The position numbers were made by a program, and so were the translations under genes. From Myxococcales bacterium (GTDB lineage: Bacteria > Myxococcota_A > Polyangia > Polyangiales > Polyangiaceae): a stretch of DNA of 64,000 nucleotides. Each line of letters starts with the position of its first letter. The first letter of the stretch is position 1. Where the stretch lies: NCBI GenBank assembly GCA_004193285.1, contig SECP01000014.1, positions 97,176 to 161,175 of the forward strand, given 5' to 3'. Positions 8,666 to 17,388 of the stretch are shown here, piece after piece. Under the pieces are notes generated by a model that saw only the letters and a list, made by a program, of their open reading frames with translations, was not told the origin of the DNA and made no database searches.

Positions 8666-11002
8666 ATGGACGTCCGTTGTAACCGCTGTGGCACCGAGTA
8701 CGAGTTCGACGACGCGCTGATCTCGGAGCGGGGGACGACCGTCAAATGCACGAACTGCGGCCTGCAGTTCAAGGTGTACCCGAGCCATCATAGCGGCGGC
8801 CCGGAGCGCTGGGTGGTGCGCACCGCGCAGGGCCGTGAGCTGGTATTCAACAGCCTGAGGGAGCTCCAGCGTGGCATCGCCGATCGCAAGGTGGGCCCCT
8901 CCGACCTGCTGTCCCGGGGGCAGAACCCGGCGCGACCGCTCAGCTCGATCGCGGAGCTCGAGCCGTTCTTCCAGAGCAGCCTCGGCAAAGCGGCGGCCGC
9001 GACGAGCGCGGATCGCGTGCCGCGGACCTTGCACGGGGTGGCGCCGCCGGCCAACTCGATCCCCAGCTCGCAGGTAGCTAGCACCGTCGCGTCGCCCTTC
9101 CCTTACGTTACGGAAGACATACCGGAGGCGCCGGAGCCGCCGACCCCACGCGGCATGCGCGCCGAATCCGCGCCGATGCAGCCGCTCTCCGTCACGATGC
9201 CCGCCGTAGAGGCGCCGCCGGAAGCGCAAGCTGCGCGCGCCAAGCTCGACGCGGCAGCGAGCAACGTCTCCGTGGGCGTCGCGGGCGTACCTAGCGGCGC
9301 GACGCTGCCGGCCATGGAGATGCCGGTGACGACGCCGAGGGCGCCCACCACGCAGCCGCTGGCCATGGACCTCACGCCGGCCTCCCTCTCCGGGACTTTG
9401 CCGCTAGAAGACTACGAGAGGCAGCGGCGCGAGCAGCGTTCGTCGCCTCACAGCACCCGTGTGCCGCTGGAGACGATGCCGCGCTCTTCGCCGCATGCGG
9501 CGCGTGGGCCCATGGATTCTTCGCCTCGTTCGAATCCGCGCGGCACCATGGACTCGTCGCCGCGGGCTCCGCTCAGCAGCCGAGGCAGCTTTCATTCGTA
9601 CGACGAGCTGGCGACGCCCGCCGCGGATCGCGCTTTCGACGCTCGGCGCGCGCGCTCGCGCTGGATCGTGGGAGTGGTGGCCATCGGCATGGCGGGGCTC
9701 ATCGCCGCGACGGTGGGCCGGCGCTATCTGGCCGGCGCCACGGTGCCGCCGGTGCCCAGCGCGGCCCTGAGCGACAACCGCGTCCGCGATTTCTTGGCGC
9801 GCGGCCAGCAACTTGCGGACGACGGCGACTACGAGGCCGCCCAAGAAGAGCTCGTCAGGGCGAGCGCGCTGGCGGAGAAGGACCCGCGCGTGCTCGGCGC
9901 GCTCGCGCGGCTGGAGACGCTGCGGGCGGACGTGTTTTGGCTCAAGCTCCGCCTCCTGGATCCCAGCTCCACGGAGCTGGTGGCGGCGACCCACCGCGAG
10001 CTGGGGCGGCGCGTGGGCAAAGCGCGCCAAGCCGCGGACCGCGCGTTCGCGGCCGCTCCGGACGACCCGGTCGTGATCCGCGCTCGCGTGGACTCCATGC
10101 GGCTCAGCGGTGAGAGCGACAAGGCGCGCGAATGGATCGCGCCCGTGAGCAGCAACGCGAGCCAGCCGGAGAACGCGTTCGTGCTCGCCGCGCTGGACCT
10201 TTCGGACGCCTCGCCGGTGTGGGCGAGCGTGATCGATCGCTTGCGCACTGCGGCGGCCGGAGAGCGTGAGCCCGGTCGCGCGCGCGCGGCGCTCATCTAC
10301 GCGCTGGCCCGGGCGGACCGCGTCGCCGAAGCGCGAGCGGAGCTCTCCAAGCTGGAGGGGCAGCCCAAGCCGCACTTGCTGCTCGACGAGCTGCGCAGCT
10401 TCTTGTCGCGCTTTCCCGGGACGGTCGGCGCCGCGCCCGCCCCCTCTTCGGCCGCGGTGGTGGATCCCACCAAGCTACCCAAGTTGGACACGAGCGTTGC
10501 GGCGGAAGAGCGCGCGGCCGGCGGCGTCCCCGCGGATTTCCGACAGGCGCTCAGCCAGGCCGCGGCGGCTTCTCGCTCCGGGGACTACACGCGGGCCGAA
10601 ACGCTCTACAACGCCGCGCTCGCGAGCCAGCCTGGCAACGTGGAGGCGCTCGCTGGCCTGGGCGACATCGCGCGGCGCCGGGGGGATTCCGTTCGCGCGT
10701 CGCAGCTCTACGATCAGGTGCTGGCGCAGAATCCCAGCTACCTCCCCGCAATGATCGCCAGCGCCGACCAAAAATGGGCCGCCGGGAACCGCGCCGGCGC
10801 GCTCTTGCTCTACCGCCGCATCGTGGACCAAGTCGGCACGAGCTCGGACTACGGCGCGCGCGCTCAGGCCCGCCTCACCGAGGCCGCAAGCGCGCCCGCG
10901 GCGGAGGCAGACAAGCCGGCGGAGGCTCCGCCCGCGGCCGCGCCGGAGCCGGCAAAAGACGCGCCCCACATCGACACGACGGATTTACCGGGGGTTCAAT
11001 GA
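8666..11002 (+). CDS. MJ0042-type zinc-ribbon, single-pass membrane TPR protein
   Basis: Residues 1-38 form a zinc ribbon with Cys at 5, 8, 28 and 31 (CNRC and CTNC), the MJ0042 pattern common in delta-proteobacteria. A GYF-like segment follows (RWVVRTAQGRELVFNSL...). A Pro/Ser-rich low-complexity stretch of about 200 residues leads to one membrane helix near residues 332-348 (WIVGVVAIGMAGLIAAT). The C-terminal half contains TPR-like helix pairs (for example DYEAAQEELVRASALAEKD and DYTRAETLYNAALASQPGN). The topology is probably cytoplasmic zinc ribbon with periplasmic TPRs. The stop overlaps the sppA start as ATGA, so the two proteins are likely made together; a scaffold or chaperone for envelope protein turnover is inference. 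Confidence 0.82.
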   Translation: MDVRCNRCGTEYEFDDALISERGTTVKCTNCGLQFKVYPSHHSGGPERWVVRTAQGRELVFNSLRELQRGIADRKVGPSDLLSRGQNPARPLSSIAELEPFFQSSLGKAAAATSADRVPRTLHGVAPPANSIPSSQVASTVASPFPYVTEDIPEAPEPPTPRGMRAESAPMQPLSVTMPAVEAPPEAQAARAKLDAAASNVSVGVAGVPSGATLPAMEMPVTTPRAPTTQPLAMDLTPASLSGTLPLEDYERQRREQRSSPHSTRVPLETMPRSSPHAARGPMDSSPRSNPRGTMDSSPRAPLSSRGSFHSYDELATPAADRAFDARRARSRWIVGVVAIGMAGLIAATVGRRYLAGATVPPVPSAALSDNRVRDFLARGQQLADDGDYEAAQEELVRASALAEKDPRVLGALARLETLRADVFWLKLRLLDPSSTELVAATHRELGRRVGKARQAADRAFAAAPDDPVVIRARVDSMRLSGESDKAREWIAPVSSNASQPENAFVLAALDLSDASPVWASVIDRLRTAAAGEREPGRARAALIYALARADRVAEARAELSKLEGQPKPHLLLDELRSFLSRFPGTVGAAPAPSSAAVVDPTKLPKLDTSVAAEERAAGGVPADFRQALSQAAAASRSGDYTRAETLYNAALASQPGNVEALAGLGDIARRRGDSVRASQLYDQVLAQNPSYLPAMIASADQKWAAGNRAGALLLYRRIVDQVGTSSDYGARAQARLTEAASAPAAEADKPAEAPPAAAPEPAKDAPHIDTTDLPGVQ

Positions 11003-12810
11003 TGCGCCGTTTCTATCGAGCCGTTTGCTTGTTGCCGCTCGTCGCGGCGCTCTCGTTTTCTTGCAAAGGGCGCCCGCGCAGCGGCTCGAGCAGCGGCTCC
11101 GGCGGCGGTGGTCTCGGCAAGAGCGTGGCCGAGTTCGACTTGAGCTCCGGCGTCCCGGAGAGCGTGGGTGGCGGCCTGTTCCAACCGCCGGCTTCGCGGA
11201 CTTACGTGGCGCTGGCGCGCGCGGTCGAGCGCATCGCTACGGATCCGGACGTAGGAGGAGCCTTCGTGAAGCTCGGCGGCGCTTCTTTGGATTGGGCCCA
11301 GACGGAGGAGCTGGGGGCGCTGTTCGAAAAGCTGAAGAAGAACGGCAAGCCCGTCGTGTGCCACGCGCACGCGCTCAGCAACTCCAGCGCGGCTTTCGCG
11401 CTCCGCGCTTGCTCGCGCACCTGGCTCAGCCCCGCCGGCGAAGCTTCTACCGTCGGCATCGCGGCGCAGATCATGTACATGCGCGGCCTCTTCGACAAGC
11501 TCAAGGTCGGGGTGGACTTCCTGCACGTGGGTAAGTTCAAGAGCGGCGTGGAGCCGTTCACGCGCGAAGGGCCGAGCGAGCCCGCGCGCGAGTCGCTCAC
11601 GGAGACCCTGCGCGCCATCCGCGAAGGGTGGCTGGAGCAGGTGAACAAAGCCGGCAAGCCGGACAGCGTGCGCGTAGCGCTGGAGCAAGGGCCGTGGAGC
11701 CCGAACGACGCCAAGGCGCAGGGCCTCATCGACTCGGTCGGCTTCGAGTCGGACGCGCTCACCGAAGCCAAAAAGCTCGCCGGCGCGGAGCGAGTGAACG
11801 GCCAGTACGGCAGCACGAGCAAGAGCGGTAAAGGGCTGGATATCGCGGAGATCGTCCGCGTCATCGCCGGTAGTGACCAGTCGCCGACCTCGCGCCCGCA
11901 CATCGCGGTCCTGCCCGCTTCGGGCTCGATCTCGATGGAGGCGGGCGGAGCGCTGGACAGCGGCGGCATCACCGCCCGCGCCATCAACAAGACCATCCGC
12001 CGCCTGAAGAACGACGATTCGATCAAGGCGGTCGTGCTGCGTATCGATTCGCCCGGCGGGTCCGCGCTGGCGAGCGATCTCATTTGGCACGAGCTCCGCG
12101 AGCTGGGAAAGAAGAAGCCGCTCGTCGTCTCGGTGGGCGGCATGGCCGCGAGCGGCGGCTACTACATGGCTTGCGCGGCGGATAAGATCTACGCGGAGCC
12201 GACCAGCATCGTCGGCTCCATCGGCGTTTTCGGCGGCAAGATCGTGCTCTCCTCCGCCTTGGAGGAGCTCGGGGTCCACACGGAGACCTTTCCGGCCAGC
12301 CCTGACCCGGGCGCGGGCGCGCGGGCAGCCGCTGAGTCGCCGTTTTCCACGTGGGACGACGCGACGCGCGAGAAGGTGCGCACGGGCATGCAGTCCGTTT
12401 ACGACCTGTTCTTGTCGCGCGTGGTGGACGGCCGCAAAATGCCGCGCGAAAAGGTCGAGGAGATCGCGCAGGGCCGCATCTGGAGCGGTAAGCAGGGGCT
12501 GGAGCGAGGCCTCGTGGATCAGCTGGGCGGCGTGACGGACGCGATTCGTCAGGCGCGCAAGCTGGCGGAGCTACCCGAGGACGCGCCGGTCACGGTCGAA
12601 GGCGACCAAGACAACTTGCTGGAGATGCTGCTCGTGGGCGAAGACGCCAACGAGGAGCAAGTCAAGCAAGCGCTCGCCGCCTACCAAGCGCGCTCGATCG
12701 TCATTCGCGAGCTGCCGCCCGCGCTCCGCCGCTACGCTTCCGCGCTCGGGCCGCTCGCGTCTGGCGAGCGCGTGGTCGCGGCGCTGCCGTTCGGCATCGA
12801 GCTCGAGTGA
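10999..12810 (+). CDS. sppA: Signal peptide peptidase SppA, 67-kDa tandem type
   Basis: A serine protease of family S49 that degrades cleaved signal peptides at the membrane. Two ClpP-like halves are visible. The N-terminal half carries the general-base Lys context VGKFKSGVEPFTREG, matching the Lys site of E. coli SppA. The C-terminal half carries the nucleophilic Ser in GGMAASGGYYMA, with RIDSPGGSALASD before it. The start MRRFYRAVCLLPLVAALSFSC is a lipoprotein-like signal rather than the simple anchor of E. coli SppA. Length is 603 residues. ATG codons at 10999 and 11002 overlap the upstream stop. Its 3' end overlaps the convergent transporter gene by 79 bp. Confidence 0.92.
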   Translation: MMRRFYRAVCLLPLVAALSFSCKGRPRSGSSSGSGGGGLGKSVAEFDLSSGVPESVGGGLFQPPASRTYVALARAVERIATDPDVGGAFVKLGGASLDWAQTEELGALFEKLKKNGKPVVCHAHALSNSSAAFALRACSRTWLSPAGEASTVGIAAQIMYMRGLFDKLKVGVDFLHVGKFKSGVEPFTREGPSEPARESLTETLRAIREGWLEQVNKAGKPDSVRVALEQGPWSPNDAKAQGLIDSVGFESDALTEAKKLAGAERVNGQYGSTSKSGKGLDIAEIVRVIAGSDQSPTSRPHIAVLPASGSISMEAGGALDSGGITARAINKTIRRLKNDDSIKAVVLRIDSPGGSALASDLIWHELRELGKKKPLVVSVGGMAASGGYYMACAADKIYAEPTSIVGSIGVFGGKIVLSSALEELGVHTETFPASPDPGAGARAAAESPFSTWDDATREKVRTGMQSVYDLFLSRVVDGRKMPREKVEEIAQGRIWSGKQGLERGLVDQLGGVTDAIRQARKLAELPEDAPVTVEGDQDNLLEMLLVGEDANEEQVKQALAAYQARSIVIRELPPALRRYASALGPLASGERVVAALPFGIELE

Positions 12811-14447
12811 GCGTGGTGGTCGGTGCCGTGCTCGTGCGCGCCGTGATGGTGGGCATGCGCGTGCGGCGTGAGCCAACCGGCTAGCCAGCGCCGGACGCCG
12901 ACACGCTCCGCGCGCACCACGATCAGGATCAGCAGCGCGAGCGCGGCGCCGCGGCCGATGACCGCCGGCAGCGCGAGCGGGTTGGGGATGGGGGCGACCT
13001 GGTTGATACCGAGCGCGACCGCGCCGGTCAGGCAAGCGAGCCAAACCAGCACCGGAACGATGCCGGCCGCGCCGAGCGCGCCGCCGAGCTCCCGGAGCAC
13101 CCTCACGCCGAGCGCGCTGGAGAGCGCCACCCCCACCAGGGCCGCGCCCGGTGAGAGTCCCTTCTCGGTCAGGGCGGAGAGAGCAACGACGGCGGGACCA
13201 CCGCTGCCCAGCACGCTGCCGAGGAGCGCGGAGCCGAGGAGCTCGCTCGGGCCGCCGAGGGAGCCGTACAGGGCGGCGTCCGAGAGCGACGTCGTGAATA
13301 CCGCGAACAGCGCGAGCGACACCACCCAGATCGCGGTCGAGCGATCGAAGCGCTGAAAGCGGTCACTGACCGTCTCCGGCAACTGGGCGAGCCGCTCGGC
13401 CGCGCGCTGCGGCGCGCCTTCGCCGGCGAGCGCGACCGCGAGCAACGCGACCGCTCCCGCGACGAGCGGGATCACGGTCGTGGCGAGCGTCGCTCCGAGC
13501 GTCCACGCGATGCCGTAAGTCGCTAAACCCAAGGCCAGGCCCTCCGCCCCTAGCGCGAAGCCGAGGCGGCGCGCGATGAGCAGGGGCAGCGAATTGCCCA
13601 GCTTCTGCAGGTCGGCCTTCACCCGGTCCCCCAGCAGGAACGAGGCCACGAGCGCCACCAGCAAGAACGGCGCGCCGCGTTCGGCCACCGCCCTCGCGGT
13701 GTTCAGCAGCTCGGCGCCACCTGCCTCGTGGCCGTGCTCGTGCCCGCCGAGCAGCACCAGTGAGAGCCCCAGCGCCGCCGCGAGCAAGTCGGCCAAGCGC
13801 GCGCCCTCCGTCTTCGGCAAATCCTCCAGCCAATCGTGGGTGACGATGTGGAGCAAGACGCCGCTCACGAGGGCGCCGATCCAACCGGATACGGAAGCGA
13901 GCGCGCTGGGCGGCACCGCGAACGACACGACGACGCCGAGCGCGCTCGCACCCGCCAGCACGCCTGCGCGGCGCAGAGCGACCGGCAAGCCGTATTCGCC
14001 GCGGTAGGCGAGGGTGACCACCGCGACCAGCGGCACCGTGTGCGCGATGAGCGCCAGGATGACGTCCAAGTGGCCGAGCACTCCCCCCGGTAGCGCGGCG
14101 TACGCACCGATGCCCAAGCCGTCCCCTACGTGGTGCACGACCAGGCCCACGAACCCTGCCTCGAGGGCCACCCGCGCCGGCGAGAGCGCGCTCTTACGCG
14201 ACGCCAAGCGCGCGGTCAGCTCATGCAGCATCAGCGGCGCGACCAAACCAACGAGGAACGCGCCCGCTCCCCACAGGCCGATGGTGGACAGCGCGTCGGG
14301 CAGCAGGTGAGTCGCCACCACCGCCGCGGCCGCGGTCGCGGCGAACGTGCGCAGCAGGCCGAGCACGACAGGCCGCGCTCCGGAGACAGCTGTCAGGGCT
14401 GCCCCGAGCGCGACAGCCAGGACAGCGACAACCAGGGCGGACAGCAC
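12732..14447 (-). CDS. Membrane protein joining a ZIP-like half and a permease half
   Basis: A 571-residue polytopic protein with about 14-16 predicted helices. The N-terminal half has ZIP-transporter-like histidine sites: ATHLLPDAL, FVGLVVHHVGDGLGIGAYA and ALIAHTVPLVAVVTLAYRG. The C-terminal half resembles the permease/SO_0444-type efflux family, with ALLGSVLGSGGPAVVAL and GLSPGAALVGVAL. Two His-rich segments, HEHGHEAGG between the halves and HAHAHHHGAHEHG at the C-terminal end, point to zinc, nickel or copper handling. Direction of transport and metal are not determined by sequence. ATG or GTG near 14447 is taken as start because the first helix begins immediately. Confidence 0.75.
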   Translation of the reverse strand: MLSALVVAVLAVALGAALTAVSGARPVVLGLLRTFAATAAAAVVATHLLPDALSTIGLWGAGAFLVGLVAPLMLHELTARLASRKSALSPARVALEAGFVGLVVHHVGDGLGIGAYAALPGGVLGHLDVILALIAHTVPLVAVVTLAYRGEYGLPVALRRAGVLAGASALGVVVSFAVPPSALASVSGWIGALVSGVLLHIVTHDWLEDLPKTEGARLADLLAAALGLSLVLLGGHEHGHEAGGAELLNTARAVAERGAPFLLVALVASFLLGDRVKADLQKLGNSLPLLIARRLGFALGAEGLALGLATYGIAWTLGATLATTVIPLVAGAVALLAVALAGEGAPQRAAERLAQLPETVSDRFQRFDRSTAIWVVSLALFAVFTTSLSDAALYGSLGGPSELLGSALLGSVLGSGGPAVVALSALTEKGLSPGAALVGVALSSALGVRVLRELGGALGAAGIVPVLVWLACLTGAVALGINQVAPIPNPLALPAVIGRGAALALLILIVVRAERVGVRRWLAGWLTPHAHAHHHGAHEHGTDHHAHSSSMPNGSAATTRSPDASGPSAEA

Positions 14448-14485
14448 GGAGGGGCGACGTGTCTAGCACGCGTCCGCTCCGGCCG

Positions 14486-15688
14486 TCACTTGCAGTCGAT
14501 CAGCTGGAAATCGTAGGCGATTGGAGTGGCCGTGCCCGCCACGCTGACGGCGTAGGTCGCCCCCGCCTCGGCTTTCCAGCCGTCCGGCGCGATGCGAATG
14601 GCCTTGGCCCCGCCGTAGCTTCCGGTGAGCTGCTCGACTTTGACCGGCTTGTTTTGCCCGCCCGAGCTGACGGTCACCTGCGCCTGCGAAAGGTCGATGT
14701 TCTTGCTCTGAATCGACCAGCCTGTCGCGTCGAGCGAGCGCTTGTAGGCGTCCACATAGGCTTGCATCGGAAACGGGCCGGGCGGGGGCCAGGCCATCCA
14801 CGCCTTGCTCGCCGTACCTTTGCCACCGATGTTCTGCATGCAGCTCGACCCGTCCTTACCGGCCGAGCCGAGGCCGATCGGGCCGAGGTCGTTGGCGAGG
14901 ATGATGCGCCGGTGCCCGAAGGTGGTCAGGTTTCCGTCGTCCACCATGTACGAGAGCACGCTGGATACGCCTGGGCCGCTCGAGATATTGCTGGTGCGAG
15001 CGCCTTGAGCGCCGAGCTCCGAGTAGCACTTCCAGCTCATGGGCGGCTCGTGCGACAGGGTGTCGTTCGCGGTCATCATCAGCGCGCAGGCTTGGGCCTG
15101 CTGGTTGCGCGACTCCTCCGTCACTACTGCGGGGAGGTCCGCCAGCCAGCGCACCAAGTTGAACAACCGAAGCGCGTTCTCCCTGCCTTCGGCCGAGATG
15201 TCGCCCACCGCGCAGCCGTCGACCGAGCCGCTCCAAGTGCCTTCACCGACGTTGGCCGTATCGGCCTTCCAGCGCGCGCAGGTCGCCTCCGCGGAGCGAC
15301 CACCCGTCGACATGCCGCCGGTGCCCATGCCTCCGCTCGCGGAACCGCCGGTCGCGGAGCCGCCGGTCGTCGAACCGCCGGTCGTCGAACCGCCGGTCGT
15401 CGAACCGCCGGTCGCGGAACCGCCGGTCGTCGAACCTCCCGCGCCTGCGCTGGCAGTGCCACCGCTCGCTCCCCCGGAGCCGGCCTGGTTCGAGCCGCTA
15501 CCACCGCCGCTCGGCGTGCCCGCGCTGCCACTTCCGCCGGTCGCCGACCCGGCCGCGGCGGAGCTCCCGGCGGTGGCGCTCTGCCCAGCGCCGCCTGCGC
15601 CGGAATTTTCCGAGCTCGAGCAGCCAGCGCCGAGCGCGGCGACTGCGGCCAAATTCCAGCAAATCAGCGCGGCGCGGTGAGCCTTCAT
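14486..15688 (-). CDS. CAP-domain (SCP/PR1-like) lipoprotein
   Basis: The product (400 residues) starts at the ATG at 15688 with a signal sequence and lipobox GAGCSSS. A Gly/Ser/Thr linker of about 110 residues includes tandem TGGST/TGGSA repeats. The C-terminal 270 residues show a CAP-like pattern: LFNLVRWLADLP, QACALMMTANDTLSHEPP and FGHRRIILANDLG, with His at the positions that form the CAP cavity, and several Cys. CAP proteins are extracellular and bind lipids, metals or glycans; enzymatic activity cannot be assigned. The reading from 15718 is rejected because it adds residues before the signal peptide. Confidence 0.8.
   Translation of the reverse strand: MKAHRAALICWNLAAVAALGAGCSSSENSGAGGAGQSATAGSSAAAGSATGGSGSAGTPSGGGSGSNQAGSGGASGGTASAGAGGSTTGGSATGGSTTGGSTTGGSTTGGSATGGSASGGMGTGGMSTGGRSAEATCARWKADTANVGEGTWSGSVDGCAVGDISAEGRENALRLFNLVRWLADLPAVVTEESRNQQAQACALMMTANDTLSHEPPMSWKCYSELGAQGARTSNISSGPGVSSVLSYMVDDGNLTTFGHRRIILANDLGPIGLGSAGKDGSSCMQNIGGKGTASKAWMAWPPPGPFPMQAYVDAYKRSLDATGWSIQSKNIDLSQAQVTVSSGGQNKPVKVEQLTGSYGGAKAIRIAPDGWKAEAGATYAVSVAGTATPIAYDFQLIDCK
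15341..15436 (-). repeat. 15-bp tandem repeat inside the CAP lipoprotein linker
   Basis: About six copies of GAACCGCCGGTCGTC, some with GCG instead of GTC, encode the repeated pentapeptide TGGST/A on the minus strand. The copies are nearly identical at the DNA level, suggesting slippage-driven length variation of the linker. Confidence 0.8.
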
Positions 15689-15721
15689 CCACTTAAGGTG
15701 TCCGGAGGGCTCCGCCACGGA

Positions 15722-16096
15722 TCAGGCGGCGTCGACGAGCTTCTTCAGCGTCGCGATGAGCAGCGTGGCGTTGAACGGCTTGATCATCCAGCCGGTGGCG
15801 CCAGCGGCCTTGGCGCGCTTCACGAGCGCGGCTTGTCCTTCCGTCGTCAGCATCACGATGGGCAGCCGGCCGTGGCGGGGGTCCGCCTTGACGGACTCGA
15901 GCATCTCGATGCCGTTCATGCGCGGCATGTTCACGTCGCACACCACCGCCGCGAGCTGCGCGCTCTTGCTGATGCGCTCCTTGCCGTCCATGCCGTCGAC
16001 CGCTTCTTCGACGTCGAAGCCGGCGCCCTCCAGGGCCATGCGCACCTGCTGCCGCACCGTGGCCGAATCGTCCACAATCAAGATTTTCTTGCCCAT
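15722..16096 (-). CDS. Single-domain response regulator, CheY-like
   Basis: A 124-residue receiver domain with nothing attached. The acidic pair D9/D10 (ILIVDDS), phospho-acceptor D54 (AAVVCDVNMPRMNG), Thr in VMLTTEG and Lys in MIKPFNA are all present. Such proteins signal by binding partners, for example a flagellar switch or gliding machinery. Its stop is followed by the CAP gene, and its start lies 28 bp after the chemoreceptor gene on the same strand, so receptor and CheY are probably co-transcribed. No CheA or CheW gene is in view. Confidence 0.9.
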   Translation of the reverse strand: MGKKILIVDDSATVRQQVRMALEGAGFDVEEAVDGMDGKERISKSAQLAAVVCDVNMPRMNGIEMLESVKADPRHGRLPIVMLTTEGQAALVKRAKAAGATGWMIKPFNATLLIATLKKLVDAA

Positions 16097-16124
16097 TTGA
16101 ATCCCGAGATCCCTTCCGCGACCT

Positions 16125-17249
16125 TCAAAACAGCATCATCTCACCCGGCGCCGCTGCGGCATCGCCGTCGCTCTCGCCGGGGGCGCGGAGGGCCACGACC
16201 TCGCCCGCGAAGTGCTCGTCACTGCGTTGAATGTCAGCGAAGCCTACGCCGTGCGTGCCCGAGCGCGGGTCCGCCAGCGTACCGAGCACGCTGCTCGCCA
16301 AGCGTCGCAGCACCGCATCCACGCTCAGCAAGCGCTGCGCGCAGGCGTCCTGAAAGGAAAGGTGGGAGAGCGCTTCGCGAGAGCTTTGCACCACACGCTC
16401 CGTGCGCTCGTCCCCGCGCGTGAGCGCCTCTCTCGTGCGCTGCTCGAATTCGGCGCTGCTCTGCTCCAGCTCCTCGAGCTCCTGCCGCATTTGCTCGGAG
16501 AAAGCCGCGGAAGTGTCGCGAATCTCCGTGCTTTGGCGCCCTATCTCCGGCATCGAGCCAAGCAGCGTCTGGGCGAGGTCGCGCACCTGGCGGTTGGCGG
16601 CGTCCATCTCGGTGCTGAGCCGCGTCATCTCCTCGGCGAGCACGCCGAAAGCGCTGCCCTGGCCGCCCAAGCGCGCCGCTTCGATGGCGGCGTTGAACGA
16701 GAGCAAGCGCGCCTGAAAGGCGACCTTCTCGACGCTGCGACCGATGTCGGCGATGCGCTGCGAGGCGGCCTCGGAGCCTTTGACGGTTTGGTCGTGGGCG
16801 GCGATGATCTGGCTCATCCGCTCCAAGTAGTCGCGGACCGCGTGGGACTGACGCGCCGCCAGCTGCGGCACGCCGACGCGCTCCTTGGAGCCGGTGAGCT
16901 CCTCCAGGGTTTGTCGCAAGTCTTTCACCTGCGCTTGCGCCTCGTTCACGATCAGCTGCAGCGAGCTGCCCACCGCCAAGACCTCGCGCTCGGACGTCTG
17001 GTTCACTCCCTGGATGCGCCCGAGCACGTCGTCGCGCGCTGTTTCCATGAGCTGGCTAGCGCTGTCCGCGATGCGGCCGAGCTCCGGGCCCGGCTCGGGG
17101 GACGTGGCCGCGGCTGCGATGGGGACGACCGACGAGATCGGAAGGAGCGGGTCCTCGTCTTCGAGTGGCGCGGGCTCGCCCAAGCCAGGGTCGAGCGAGA
17201 CTGCAAGACCCTGGAAGAGGGCCCCGAGTCGAGCGCGTAAGGCGCTCAC
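16125..17249 (-). CDS. Soluble methyl-accepting chemotaxis-type protein
   Basis: There is no membrane segment or signal peptide, so this is a cytoplasmic receptor-like protein. A long coiled coil carries the receptor hairpin motif LSFNAAIEAARLGGQGSAFGVLAEEM, the CheA/CheW interaction tip of MCPs, flanked by heptads on both sides. The N-terminal 60 residues are Pro/Glu-rich and the C-terminal 50 are not helical. The start is uncertain: a GTG at 17249 is used, and a TTG at 17291 would add 14 residues. It pairs with the CheY gene directly downstream. The ligand or partner sensed is unknown. Confidence 0.82.
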   Translation of the reverse strand: MSALRARLGALFQGLAVSLDPGLGEPAPLEDEDPLLPISSVVPIAAAATSPEPGPELGRIADSASQLMETARDDVLGRIQGVNQTSEREVLAVGSSLQLIVNEAQAQVKDLRQTLEELTGSKERVGVPQLAARQSHAVRDYLERMSQIIAAHDQTVKGSEAASQRIADIGRSVEKVAFQARLLSFNAAIEAARLGGQGSAFGVLAEEMTRLSTEMDAANRQVRDLAQTLLGSMPEIGRQSTEIRDTSAAFSEQMRQELEELEQSSAEFEQRTREALTRGDERTERVVQSSREALSHLSFQDACAQRLLSVDAVLRRLASSVLGTLADPRSGTHGVGFADIQRSDEHFAGEVVALRAPGESDGDAAAAPGEMMLF

Positions 17250-17388
17250 GGGGCGTCTACCGTCGTTCGGAGAGGCTGCCAAGCAATGCAATGGAACGTC
17301 TCGTCCCGCTCTGCACTTAAGACGCTTTCGAGACGGCCATTGGTCCCAGACATCCCAATCCGGGACGAAATCAGCGTGCCGCGGCCTT

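Noticed and set aside
10996..12279. 427-codon minus-strand frame opposite sppA
   Set aside because: sppA has all catalytic motifs, and the antisense frame has none.
14459..16423. 654-codon open frame on the plus strand
   Set aside because: It is antisense to the CAP lipoprotein, CheY and part of the receptor gene, all of which have clear domains. High G+C makes such long shadow frames common.
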